Shown here: positions 1-7,013 of the stretch, piece by piece
Layout of the letters: every line of letters begins with the position of its first letter
Numbering within the stretch: the stretch's first letter is position 1
NCBI GenBank assembly: GCA_902492855.1
Contig: CABUMU010000029.1
Location: 1 to 19,070 of the forward strand
DNA length: 19,070 bases
Reading direction: 5' to 3'
DNA from: an uncultured Collinsella sp.
Lineage (GTDB): Bacteria; Actinomycetota; Coriobacteriia; Coriobacteriales; Coriobacteriaceae
Notes under the pieces: generated by a model
The model's input: only the letters and a program-made list of their open reading frames with translations
The model's database searches: none
What the model was told of the DNA's origin: nothing
Made by a program: the position numbers and the translations under genes

Positions 1-1
1 T

Positions 2-697
2 CCCATCCCGTACCGCATTACGCACTTTGCCAAGCCCGAGCCTATCCCTAAGCCGCGTGAGCACGAGTTCTGGGATACCTATGTGGCACCGTTGCTTAAA
101 AGTTCGCCCACCGGTGCGCCAGCCGCGGCGACCTCGATTATCGAGGAGCGCGAGCGACTGAATCGCGTGCACTATCCCCAGCGCTACAGGGATGCTGAGC
201 CGGTTGTCGGTCCCGGCGCTCGTGAGTTCTCGCTTGCGTCCGAAGATGTGGCGCAGTCGTTGCTCGATTTGACACTGGGTGTCTGGTCGCATCTGGTGGC
301 CGATACCGTATGGAATACGCGCGTGAATCAGTACCTGGAGGCGCACGGCGGCAAGCCGTGCGAGGAGTTCCGCATTAAAAAACAAGGCGACTTTGACTGG
401 TTCGGCAAGACGCTGGGCATTGTTTCCATCCCGCGCGCGACCGATCGCCTGTATACTGCGGCGACGCGTTTTGGGCAGTATCCCATCCATAAGGAGTATG
501 TGCTCAAGACCATCGGCGTTATGCACGAGATCGTGCGAGAAAACCCCGGTGAGCCCGACCATCCGCCATACCGCCTGCTAACCGAGGAGTTTTTCGACGC
601 AACGTTTACCGAGGTCATCGAGCTGACCGAGGCGGGATTTGCGACTCGCGTTGCCGCTTCTGACGTCCCCGCAGTCCCTCTGATCGCTAGCTGCTAG
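2..697 (+). CDS. 5'-truncated protein, possibly zinc-dependent phospholipase C family
   Basis: The reading frame is open from base 2, so the real start lies before the window; the GTG at 83 is an internal valine codon. The visible 231 residues are soluble with no membrane segment. Two things point to the zinc-dependent phospholipase C / S1-P1 nuclease-like family: an early THFAKP stretch, and the central LGVWSHLVADTVWN segment, whose H-x3-D spacing resembles the family's metal-binding G-x3-H-L-x2-D helix. A DFDWFGKTLG segment follows about 30 residues later. The N-terminal metal ligands needed to prove this are outside the window. In Gram-positive bacteria such homologues are often uncharacterised, and some lack activity. 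The stop shares a CTAG with the stop of the convergent gene, and no terminator is visible between them. The family call is an inference from short motifs. Confidence 0.5.
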   Translation, partial: PIPYRITHFAKPEPIPKPREHEFWDTYVAPLLKSSPTGAPAAATSIIEERERLNRVHYPQRYRDAEPVVGPGAREFSLASEDVAQSLLDLTLGVWSHLVADTVWNTRVNQYLEAHGGKPCEEFRIKKQGDFDWFGKTLGIVSIPRATDRLYTAATRFGQYPIHKEYVLKTIGVMHEIVRENPGEPDHPPYRLLTEEFFDATFTEVIELTEAGFATRVAASDVPAVPLIASC

Positions 698-1767
698 CTG
701 ACCGGCCTGGCAGTGAACAACTCATCCCAATCGACAAGCAGCTCTTGCCGTAGGGTATCTTCGGTGGTGCGTTCCTGATCGGTCTTTGGGATGTAGGGGA
801 GCCCCGCCTTTTTATGGATGAGTTCAGCGATGTTGTTAAAGCTCTTCGTGTCCTTGATTTGCTCATAGGTTATCTGGATAACGTCATAGCCCATGCTTGT
901 GAGGGCAGTGGTGCGCTCGGCATCGGAGAGGCTTGCGACTTCGCTGTCATGAGCGGAGCGGCCTTGGCATTCCAGAATGACGCCCATGCTGTTGGTGGCA
1001 CTTTCGATGAGGATATCGGCGTAGCAGCAGGTTTTGTCATACAGTGAGCGCGCGGCGTCGCTGAGTGGGATGCGCACGTTGTTTGCGATGTTGATGCCCA
1101 TGCCGCCCTCGTCGCGGGGGAGCGAGACAAGCATGGAGGTCTGTACTTCGAAGGGCGAGGCAGTTTGCCCCGTCATGCGTTTTGCGGCCCAACGGAGTTG
1201 TTTGACGCCGCGCAGGCCTGCGGCTTGCTTGGCGAACGTGGCGATATCCGTTGCGGTAAGAAGCGGCGTGCGCTTCCACAGGATAGTGCCATTGCCCTTG
1301 GTGTCGACAACGCGTTTCCAACCACAGTTGGGTGGAATGAACTTAAGCGAAATAGCTTCATCGAGTTGTTGTTGCGTTCGCTCGCAGGGCTTAAACACTG
1401 CAAAGGAGCCGCACATCTCGTAGCAAGCCATGAGTAACTGGTTGCGTGAGACCCGCGTAGCAAGGCTGAGCAGCGTAAACTCGGGCGACGTGACATCAAA
1501 TCCATGTTCAGTCTGCCTAAACGACCCGGGAGGTGGTTCTTGGGTCAGGAGGTGCGATTTAAACAGGCTTCGCGACCCGGATTGTGCCCGAGTGAATACA
1601 AGCCTGTGAAGCGGTGCGTGAAGCAGGTCTTTTACAACTGCATGACTTCCGAGGCCGCAACATCTGCGATCCATATTGCCAAGGCTAATGACGGGGTAAA
1701 GGCCTAGTACCTGCGGCGGGATACGGTGATAGTAAAAAGCGGATTGACCGCATAGCGTCAGGTCCAT
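694..1767 (-). CDS. AbiEi/DUF559-like protein with PD-(D/E)XK (Vsr-type) nuclease-like C-terminus
   Basis: This is a 357-residue soluble protein. The ATG at 1767 is chosen because it has a perfect AGGAGG five bases upstream; an in-frame ATG 40 codons earlier has none and would read through an inverted repeat. Around residues 92-104 the sequence SPEFTLLSLATRV matches the SPxRTLLDLA-type segment of AbiEi-like proteins. The stretch SPFEVQTSMLVSLP (204-217) matches the S-x-x-E-x(n)-L-L-x-x-P linker. The C-terminal domain (about 240-305) has the DUF559/Vsr layout: YADILIE (D251), GVILECQG (E266), a following SAHDS (H273), then SDAERTTALTSMGYDVIQIT (D282, R285). A nuclease fold is likely; activity is uncertain because the usual ExK/ExD second acid is replaced by E-C-Q. 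The gene stands alone without a partner toxin. It could be a domesticated phage-defence or regulatory protein. Confidence 0.7.
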   Translation of the reverse strand: MDLTLCGQSAFYYHRIPPQVLGLYPVISLGNMDRRCCGLGSHAVVKDLLHAPLHRLVFTRAQSGSRSLFKSHLLTQEPPPGSFRQTEHGFDVTSPEFTLLSLATRVSRNQLLMACYEMCGSFAVFKPCERTQQQLDEAISLKFIPPNCGWKRVVDTKGNGTILWKRTPLLTATDIATFAKQAAGLRGVKQLRWAAKRMTGQTASPFEVQTSMLVSLPRDEGGMGINIANNVRIPLSDAARSLYDKTCCYADILIESATNSMGVILECQGRSAHDSEVASLSDAERTTALTSMGYDVIQITYEQIKDTKSFNNIAELIHKKAGLPYIPKTDQERTTEDTLRQELLVDWDELFTARPVS

Positions 1768-1820
1768 GACGTCCTCCTGGTAGAAATATGCTTTTGGACC
1801 GTGCGATGCCAGTGTCAATT

Positions 1821-1944
1821 CGGAAGTATGCGGCAAAATCTGAACCCTATGAGCAGACCTGGCTTTTGAGGCTAGTTTATCAGGCATTTTGTTGCGAAAA
1901 AACGGGGTGTGCTCGGAGGTCTCAGAATTTGCCGCATACTTTCG
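1821..1944. repeat. Large imperfect inverted repeat upstream of the nuclease-like gene
   Basis: The arms are 1821-1846 and 1918-1944. Each contains AGTATGCGGCAAA followed by a TCTGA block, in opposite orientation, and about 22 of 25 positions match. A second pair follows the same order: GACCTGGCTTTT (about 1855-1866) and AAAACCAGGTC (1945-1955). On the minus strand a TTGACA (1818-1813) directly follows the inner arm and could be a -35 box of the nuclease-like gene; I could not find a well-spaced -10. The repeat lies within the 422-base gap 1768-2189. The rest of that gap holds only the pyk terminator and no convincing gene. Confidence 0.75.
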
Positions 1945-2124
1945 AAAACCAGGTCGATCTGGCTCTTGCTAAAACGATTTAGCAGCGTCCGTTAAGGTGT
2001 GGGTTTGCCACCGGGCGAACACTTTTAGCGCTTGGGGCTTTATTTTTTGGGCCTCGAAGGGTGGATTTCGCGCTTTTGGTAAAGAAATGAGTGCGTGTTT
2101 TGCCGTGCGGCGGCATTGGCACAG

Positions 2125-2161
2125 AAAAAGGGCCCGGAAGGCGAAGCCTTCCGGGCCCTTT
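2125..2161 (-). terminator. Rho-independent terminator of pyk
   Basis: A perfect 16-bp stem (2127-2142 with 2146-2161) has a 3-base loop. Read on the minus strand it is followed by TTTTTCT. It starts 29 bases past the pyk stop codon. The plus-strand reading ends in only three T, so termination is expected mainly for pyk. Confidence 0.9.
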
Positions 2162-2189
2162 GCAATGCAAGTATGCTTGCAAGTGCGTT

Positions 2190-3650
2190 TTAGCGCACCT
2201 GAGCGACGTAAGCGACGTTGGTCGAGGAGACCTTGTCCTCGAGCTGGACGCTCATGCGGGGATCGCCGGCGGTAGCGACGGTCAGGTCGCCGGCCTCGAC
2301 GTAGCCGAGCTCCTTAGCGGTCTCGATCGCCTTGACGATCGTGCCGTTGACGGTGCCCTGGGTAATCTCGGCCTGATGCGGGATAACGCCCCAGTACATG
2401 ATCATCTGCTGGACGGCCCACTCGTGGCGGGAGAACGCGCAGATCGGCATGTTGGGACGGAAGTGCGAAATCAGGCGAGCGGTACGACCGGTGGTCGTCG
2501 GCACGGTGATGCACTTGGCGCCAACGGTGGTGGCCATGTTCACAGCGGACATACCCACAACGTTGTTGACGACGCGGGTGCCATGAGCGTCGGCCGGAAC
2601 CTCGAGCGGAGCGTGGGCCGGGAGGTACTTCTCGGTCTCGAGAGCGATGCTGGCCTGCATCTTGACGGCCTCGACCGGGTACTTACCGGCAGCGGACTCG
2701 CCAGAGAGCATAACGGCGTCGGTGCCGTCGTAGATGGCGTTAGCAACGTCGGCAACCTCGGCGCGCGTCGGGCGCGGGTTCTGCTGCATGGAGTCGAGCA
2801 TCTGCGTAGCGGTGATAACGGGCTTGTAGGCCGCGTTGCACTTAGCGATGATCTCCTTCTGGATGTGCGGAACGAGCTCGGGCTTGATCTCGATGCCCAG
2901 GTCGCCACGGGCGACCATGATGCCGTCGGAAGCCTCGAGGATCTCGTCGAAGTTCTCGACGCCCAGGGCGCACTCGATCTTCGGGAAGATCGTCACGTGC
3001 TCGCCGCCGTTCTCGCGGCAAAGCTCGCGGATGCCGCGGACGGACTCGCCGTCACGGATGAAGGAAGCGGCGATGTAGTCGATGTTCTCGGTCAGGCCAA
3101 AGAGGATGTCCTGACGATCGCGCTCGGTGATGGCGGGCAGCGAGATGTTGACGTTGGGCATGTTGACGCCCTTGCGCTCGCCGATCAGGCCGTCGTTCTT
3201 AACGACGCAGGTCATGTCCTGGCCGTCGACGGACTCGACCTCGAGGGCAACCAGGCCGTCATCGATCAGGATGAGGGAGCCCTTCTCGACCTCGGAGGGC
3301 AGAGCCAGGTAGTCGAGGGAGATGTGCTCAGCGGTGCCGTGGAAATCCTCGGACGTGGGCTGAGCGGTGACGACGATCTTGTCGCCGGTCTTGACGGCAA
3401 CCTTCTTGCCATCGACCAAAAGGCCGGTGCGGACCTCGGGGCCCTTGGTGTCGAGCAGGATGCCGACGGGCATGCCGAGCTCCTTGGAAATACGGCGGAC
3501 GCGCTCGATGCGACCGTGGTGCTCGTCGTAGGAGCCGTGCGAGAAGTTAAAACGGGCGACGTTCATGCCCGCCTTGATCATCTCGCGGATGGTCTCGTCG
3601 CTATCGCAGGCGGGACCCATGGTGCATACAATCTTGGTGCGCTTGTACAT
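2190..3650 (-). CDS. pyk: Pyruvate kinase
   Basis: This cytoplasmic glycolytic enzyme transfers phosphate from phosphoenolpyruvate to ADP, giving pyruvate and ATP. It has 486 residues, about the usual bacterial length, with no extra C-terminal phosphohistidine domain. Family marks are plain: TKIVCTMGPA at the N-terminus, RFNFSHG (R33, N35, S37, H38), the LLDTKGPEVRTG entry to the B domain (65-76), the catalytic FPKIE with K224 and E226, and VARGDLG with metal-ligand D250. ATQMLDSM and the GTDAVMLSGESAAGKYPVEAV block follow, then the allosteric C-domain. The start follows GGAGGT (3655-3660) and gives the standard MYKRTKIV N-terminus. The gene is monocistronic: a strong -10 lies upstream and a strong terminator downstream. 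By eye, the residue aligning with the cation-selectivity Glu117 of the rabbit enzyme is a lysine (K83). Confidence 0.98.
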   Translation of the reverse strand: MYKRTKIVCTMGPACDSDETIREMIKAGMNVARFNFSHGSYDEHHGRIERVRRISKELGMPVGILLDTKGPEVRTGLLVDGKKVAVKTGDKIVVTAQPTSEDFHGTAEHISLDYLALPSEVEKGSLILIDDGLVALEVESVDGQDMTCVVKNDGLIGERKGVNMPNVNISLPAITERDRQDILFGLTENIDYIAASFIRDGESVRGIRELCRENGGEHVTIFPKIECALGVENFDEILEASDGIMVARGDLGIEIKPELVPHIQKEIIAKCNAAYKPVITATQMLDSMQQNPRPTRAEVADVANAIYDGTDAVMLSGESAAGKYPVEAVKMQASIALETEKYLPAHAPLEVPADAHGTRVVNNVVGMSAVNMATTVGAKCITVPTTTGRTARLISHFRPNMPICAFSRHEWAVQQMIMYWGVIPHQAEITQGTVNGTIVKAIETAKELGYVEAGDLTVATAGDPRMSVQLEDKVSSTNVAYVAQVR

Positions 3651-3713
3651 TCAGACCTCCATCTGACATCGTCTTGCGCTGATAGATAAACCATAAGAAA
3701 TAAAACTGAGATG

Positions 3714-3758
3714 ATTATAACGAAATGCCGACCGAATACCCCAAAAAATCGACCGTAT
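3714..3758 (-). promoter_or_regulatory. pyk promoter -10 with two upstream direct repeats
   Basis: On the minus strand a perfect TATAAT (3719-3714) lies 64 bases before the pyk start codon. No good -35 box sits at the right distance. Two copies of CGACCGWAT (plus-strand 3729-3737 and 3750-3758) start 21 bases apart, about two helical turns, where a -35 box and activator site would be. This fits an activator-dependent promoter, but that is inference. Confidence 0.55.
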
Positions 3759-3759
3759 G

Positions 3760-3943
3760 CCGAATTAGAAGTTCATTTTTTGCGGAAAAACGGTATATGC
3801 AAAAACTTTACCAACCGTTCTAACCGCTGCTATCTGGGCGATATTTTAGTTCGATGATGCGCCGAAGAAAAAACGTTTTATCAATCTTGAGCATCACACT
3901 GTCTGCACCGTTGCGCCCGTGCCGTGTTTCCAGATGGAATGTT
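3760..3943. other. AT-rich intergenic stretch with no identified feature
   Basis: Between the pyk promoter and the ATPase promoter lie about 180 bases, AT-rich for this genome, with several T and A runs. I see no credible coding frame, RNA gene or strong inverted repeat. It probably carries upstream promoter elements for one or both divergent genes. Confidence 0.4.
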
Positions 3944-3973
3944 TTGGCTAGACGCGTCGCTTTGGGGTACCAT
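3944..3973 (+). promoter_or_regulatory. Candidate promoter of the cation ATPase gene
   Basis: TTGGCT (3944-3949) and TACCAT (3968-3973) are separated by 18 bases, an acceptable but weak sigma-A promoter. The expected start of transcription is near 3980, just before the first hairpin of the leader, which supports the call. The spacer holds the perfect palindrome GACGCGTC (3951-3958), a possible operator. Confidence 0.45.
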
Positions 3974-3980
3974 AGCTCCA

Positions 3981-4091
3981 CTATCAACTGCCGCTCAGCA
4001 CGGCAGCCTTGATGAGCCCTTGCCCTTCTCCTGGGAATTATGATCGGGCATCAATCTGCTGAGTGGCCCGAATCCCAGGAGGGGACTCTAT
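3981..4091 (+). promoter_or_regulatory. Structured mRNA leader with complementary loops that sequesters the ATPase ribosome site
   Basis: Hairpin 1 pairs 3983-3987 with 4009-4013 and 3988-3993 with 4001-4006, with a two-base CC bulge; its 7-nt loop is CTCAGCA (3994-4000). Hairpin 2 pairs 4025-4036 with 4073-4084 (nine Watson-Crick pairs, two G-U pairs and a closing C-G), and 4044-4049 with 4066-4071. Its 16-nt loop contains TGCTGAG (4057-4063), the exact complement of loop 1. The outer stem of hairpin 2 contains the whole AGGAGGGG ribosome site, eight bases before the ATG. An alternative pairing also exists: TTGATG and CCC within 4009-4019 with GGGCATCAA (4046-4054). It shares strands with both hairpins. 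It does not match the yybP-ykoY, M-box or NiCo riboswitches as I remember them. Confidence 0.65.
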
Positions 4092-6773
4092 ATGCAAAAG
4101 GAATACCTGTCCGCCGCGGCGGAGGTGCTCAGCGACCAAGGTGTCGATGAGAACCTCGGCCTGAGCAACGACGAGGCGTCGTCGCGCCTTGCCAAGACAG
4201 GCCCTAACAAGCTCGAGGAAGCCGAGAAGACGCCGCTATGGAAGCGTTTCTTTGAGCAGATGGCCGACCCCATGGTCATCATGCTGATCGTTGCCGCCGT
4301 TATCAGCGCACTTACGGGCATGGTCAAGGGCGAGCCCGATTTTGCCGACGTCGCCATTATCATGTTCGTCGTTATCGTCAACTCGGTGCTGGGCGTGGTC
4401 CAGGAAGCCAAGAGCGAGGAGGCCCTCGAGGCCCTGCAGGAGATGAGCGCGGCGCAGTCCAAGGTGCTGCGCGACGGCAAGCTCGTGCACCTGCCGAGCG
4501 CCGAGCTCGTGCCCGGCGACGTGATCATGCTCGAGGCGGGCGACTCCGTCCCGGCCGACTGCCGCGTGCTCGAGAGCGCCACGATGAAGATCGAAGAGGC
4601 CGCACTGACCGGCGAGTCCGTGCCGGTCGAGAAGCATGCCAACGTGATTGAGCTTGCCGCGGGCACTGACGACGTGCCGCTCGGCGACCGCAAGAACATG
4701 TGCTACATGGGCTCTACCGTGGTGTACGGTCGCGGTCGCGCCGTCGTGGTCGGTACCGGCATGAACACCGAGATGGGCAAGATCGCTGGCGCCCTGGCCG
4801 AGGCCAAGGAAGAGCTCACGCCGCTGCAGGTGAAGCTCGCCGAGCTCAGCCGCATCCTTACCATCATGGTTATCGTCATCTGCGTCGTGATCTTTGGCGT
4901 CGACATCATCCGTCACGGCGTGGGTAACGTCCTTACCGACCCGACTGCCCTGCTCGACACCTTTATGGTCGCCGTCTCGCTCGCCGTCGCCGCCATCCCC
5001 GAGGGCCTGGTCGCCGTCGTGACCATCGTCCTTTCGCTCGGCGTGACCAAGATGGCCAAGCGCCAGGCGATCATCCGCAAGCTTTCTGCTGTCGAGACAC
5101 TCGGCTGCACGCAGACCATCTGCTCCGACAAGACCGGCACCCTTACCCAGAACAAGATGACTGTCGTCAAGCACGAGCTCGCTGCGCCCAAGGAGAAGTT
5201 CTTGGCCGGTATGGCACTGTGCTCCGATGCCCAGTGGGACGAGGAGCTGGGCGAGGCCGTGGGCGAGCCGACCGAGTGTGCACTTGTCAACGATGCCGGC
5301 AAGGCTGGTCTTACTGGTTTGACTGCCGAGCACCCGCGCGTGGGCGAGGCCCCGTTCGACTCGGGCCGCAAGATGATGTCCGTGGTCGTCGAGACCCTGG
5401 ATGGCGAGTACGAGCAGTACACCAAGGGCGCGCCCGACGTGGTGATCGGCCTGTGCACCCATATCTACGAGGGTGATAAGGTCGTTCCGCTGACCGAGGG
5501 GCGTCGCGCCGAGCTCGTGGCAGCCAACAAGGCCATGGCCGACGAGGCCCTGCGCGTGCTGGCGCTGGCGAGCCGCACCTACACCGAGGTTCCCGCCGAC
5601 TGCAGCCCCGCTGCGCTCGAGCATGACCTGGTCTTCTGCGGCCTGTCCGGCATGATCGACCCGGTCCGTCCCGAGGTGGCCGACGCTATCCGCGAGGCGC
5701 ACGACGCCGGTATCCGCACCGTCATGATTACGGGCGACCACATCGACACCGCCGTGGCCATCGCTAAGCAGCTGGGCATCGTCGCCGATCGCAGCCAGGC
5801 CATCACCGGCGCCGACCTCGACCGCATGAGCGACGAGGAGCTCGACGCGCACATCGAGGACTACGGCGTGTACGCCCGTGTCCAGCCCGAGCACAAGACC
5901 CGCATCGTCGAGGCTTGGAAGTCGCGCGACCAGATCGTCGCCATGACGGGCGACGGCGTCAACGACGCCCCGTCCATCAAGCGCGCCGACATCGGTGTGG
6001 GAATGGGCATCACCGGTACCGATGTCACCAAAAACGTCGCTGACATGGTGCTTGCCGACGATAACTTTGCCACCATCATCGGTGCCTGCGAAGAGGGCCG
6101 TCGCATCTACGACAACATCCGCAAGGTCATCCAGTTCCTGCTTTCGGCCAACCTTGCCGAGGTCTTCTCGGTGTTTATCGCCACGCTCATCGGCTTTACC
6201 ATCTTCCAGCCGGTGCAGCTGCTGTGGGTGAACCTGGTCACCGACTGCTTCCCCGCGCTCGCGCTGGGCATGGAGGACGCCGAGGGCGACATCATGAAGC
6301 GCAAGCCGCGCAACGCCAAGGACGGTGTCTTTGCCGGTCACATGGGCCTGGACTGCGTGGTCCAGGGCCTGATCATCACCGTGCTGGTGCTGGCGAGCTT
6401 CTTTGTGGGCGTGTACTTTGACATGGGCTACATCCACATCGCCGATATGATCGCCGGCAATGCCGACGAGGAAGGCGTGATGATGGCCTTCATCACGCTC
6501 AATATGGTCGAGATCTTCCACTGCTTTAATATGCGCAGCCGTCGTGCGTCGCTGTTTAGCATGAAGAAGCAGAACAAGTGGCTGTGGGCTTCGGCCGCGC
6601 TGGCGCTGGTGCTGACGGTGATCGTAACCGTGCAGCCGACGCTTGCCGAGATGTTCTTCGGCCCTGTGACGCTTGAGCTCAAGGGCGTTCTTGCCGCTTT
6701 GGGCCTGGCCTTCCTGATCATCCCGCTTATGGAGATCTACAAGGCGATCATGCGCGCTGTGGAGAAAGAGTAG
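4092..6773 (+). CDS. Calcium-type P-type ATPase (P2A, SERCA/PMCA-like)
   Basis: This 893-residue membrane pump hydrolyses ATP to export a cation, most likely Ca2+. All family parts are present in order: the cation-transporter N-domain (the LAKTGPN segment), actuator TGES (173-176), the M4 motif IPEGL (P303, E304), phosphorylation site DKTGT (D346), the nucleotide-binding KGAPD segment, the hinge TGDGVND (619-625) and about ten membrane segments. The Ca2+ ligands known from SERCA have counterparts: E304 in M4, N687 and E690 in M5, N714, T717 and D718 in M6 (NLVTD), and a glutamate in the NMVEIFHCFN segment of M8. This favours calcium over Na+ or K+, although M4 reads PEGLV where SERCA has PEGLP. 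The start follows AGGAGGGG in the structured leader. The gene is monocistronic with its own terminator and is probably controlled at translation. Confidence 0.93.
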   Translation: MQKEYLSAAAEVLSDQGVDENLGLSNDEASSRLAKTGPNKLEEAEKTPLWKRFFEQMADPMVIMLIVAAVISALTGMVKGEPDFADVAIIMFVVIVNSVLGVVQEAKSEEALEALQEMSAAQSKVLRDGKLVHLPSAELVPGDVIMLEAGDSVPADCRVLESATMKIEEAALTGESVPVEKHANVIELAAGTDDVPLGDRKNMCYMGSTVVYGRGRAVVVGTGMNTEMGKIAGALAEAKEELTPLQVKLAELSRILTIMVIVICVVIFGVDIIRHGVGNVLTDPTALLDTFMVAVSLAVAAIPEGLVAVVTIVLSLGVTKMAKRQAIIRKLSAVETLGCTQTICSDKTGTLTQNKMTVVKHELAAPKEKFLAGMALCSDAQWDEELGEAVGEPTECALVNDAGKAGLTGLTAEHPRVGEAPFDSGRKMMSVVVETLDGEYEQYTKGAPDVVIGLCTHIYEGDKVVPLTEGRRAELVAANKAMADEALRVLALASRTYTEVPADCSPAALEHDLVFCGLSGMIDPVRPEVADAIREAHDAGIRTVMITGDHIDTAVAIAKQLGIVADRSQAITGADLDRMSDEELDAHIEDYGVYARVQPEHKTRIVEAWKSRDQIVAMTGDGVNDAPSIKRADIGVGMGITGTDVTKNVADMVLADDNFATIIGACEEGRRIYDNIRKVIQFLLSANLAEVFSVFIATLIGFTIFQPVQLLWVNLVTDCFPALALGMEDAEGDIMKRKPRNAKDGVFAGHMGLDCVVQGLIITVLVLASFFVGVYFDMGYIHIADMIAGNADEEGVMMAFITLNMVEIFHCFNMRSRRASLFSMKKQNKWLWASAALALVLTVIVTVQPTLAEMFFGPVTLELKGVLAALGLAFLIIPLMEIYKAIMRAVEKE

Positions 6774-6784
6774 CGTACTCGTCC

Positions 6785-6872
6785 GGGCCCGCCCCACGCC
6801 CTTTCTCCCTCACTGGTCCTCGCGCTTCGCGCTGCGGGATCGTTCGGGAGAAAGGGCTTCCGGGGCGGGCCC
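6785..6872. repeat. Long two-part inverted repeat in the ATPase 3' region
   Basis: Two perfect 11-bp stems are stacked: 6785-6795 with 6862-6872 and 6799-6809 with 6846-6856. A small internal loop separates them. The 36-nt apical part contains a CGCG-CTT-CGCG mini-hairpin. No T-run follows, so it is not the terminator itself. It could stabilise the ATPase mRNA or be a dispersed palindromic element. Confidence 0.8.
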
Positions 6873-6931
6873 TGCGGTATCCTTGCTGGCTTTTCTTCCG
6901 TGCGGATGAAAAGGGCTGAGGGAAAGTTTGT

Positions 6932-6966
6932 GAGCTGGTCGGGCTTTGCCCGGCCAGCTCTTTTTG
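6932..6966 (+). terminator. Rho-independent terminator of the ATPase gene
   Basis: A 13-bp stem (6932-6944 with 6948-6960) with one G-U pair and a TTT loop is followed by TTTTTG. It also rules out starts for rsgA further upstream. Confidence 0.92.
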
Positions 6967-7013
6967 ATTTAAAATACCTGCTCAGTTGTGATTTTGGGTA
7001 CTGGGAGGCGTTT

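Noticed and set aside
2091..3689. A 532-codon open frame opposite pyk
   Set aside because: It has low-complexity Asp, Gly and Leu composition typical of the antisense of codon-biased genes, runs through the pyk terminator and shows no motif.
4040..4150. A short upstream open frame starting in the ATPase leader
   Set aside because: Its start lies in the internal loop of hairpin 2 with only a weak ribosome site, it runs out of frame into the ATPase gene, and its sequence is explained by the RNA stems.
4236..6797. An 853-codon open frame antisense to the ATPase gene
   Set aside because: It is a mirror of a GC-rich gene: the sequence is dominated by His, Asp and Gly, has no ribosome site or family motif, and the opposite strand encodes an intact ATPase.
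6900..7013. A longer rsgA starting at 6900
   Set aside because: That start lies before the ATPase terminator, lacks a ribosome site and adds a sequence unlike RsgA; the GTG at 7014 has a good ribosome site.
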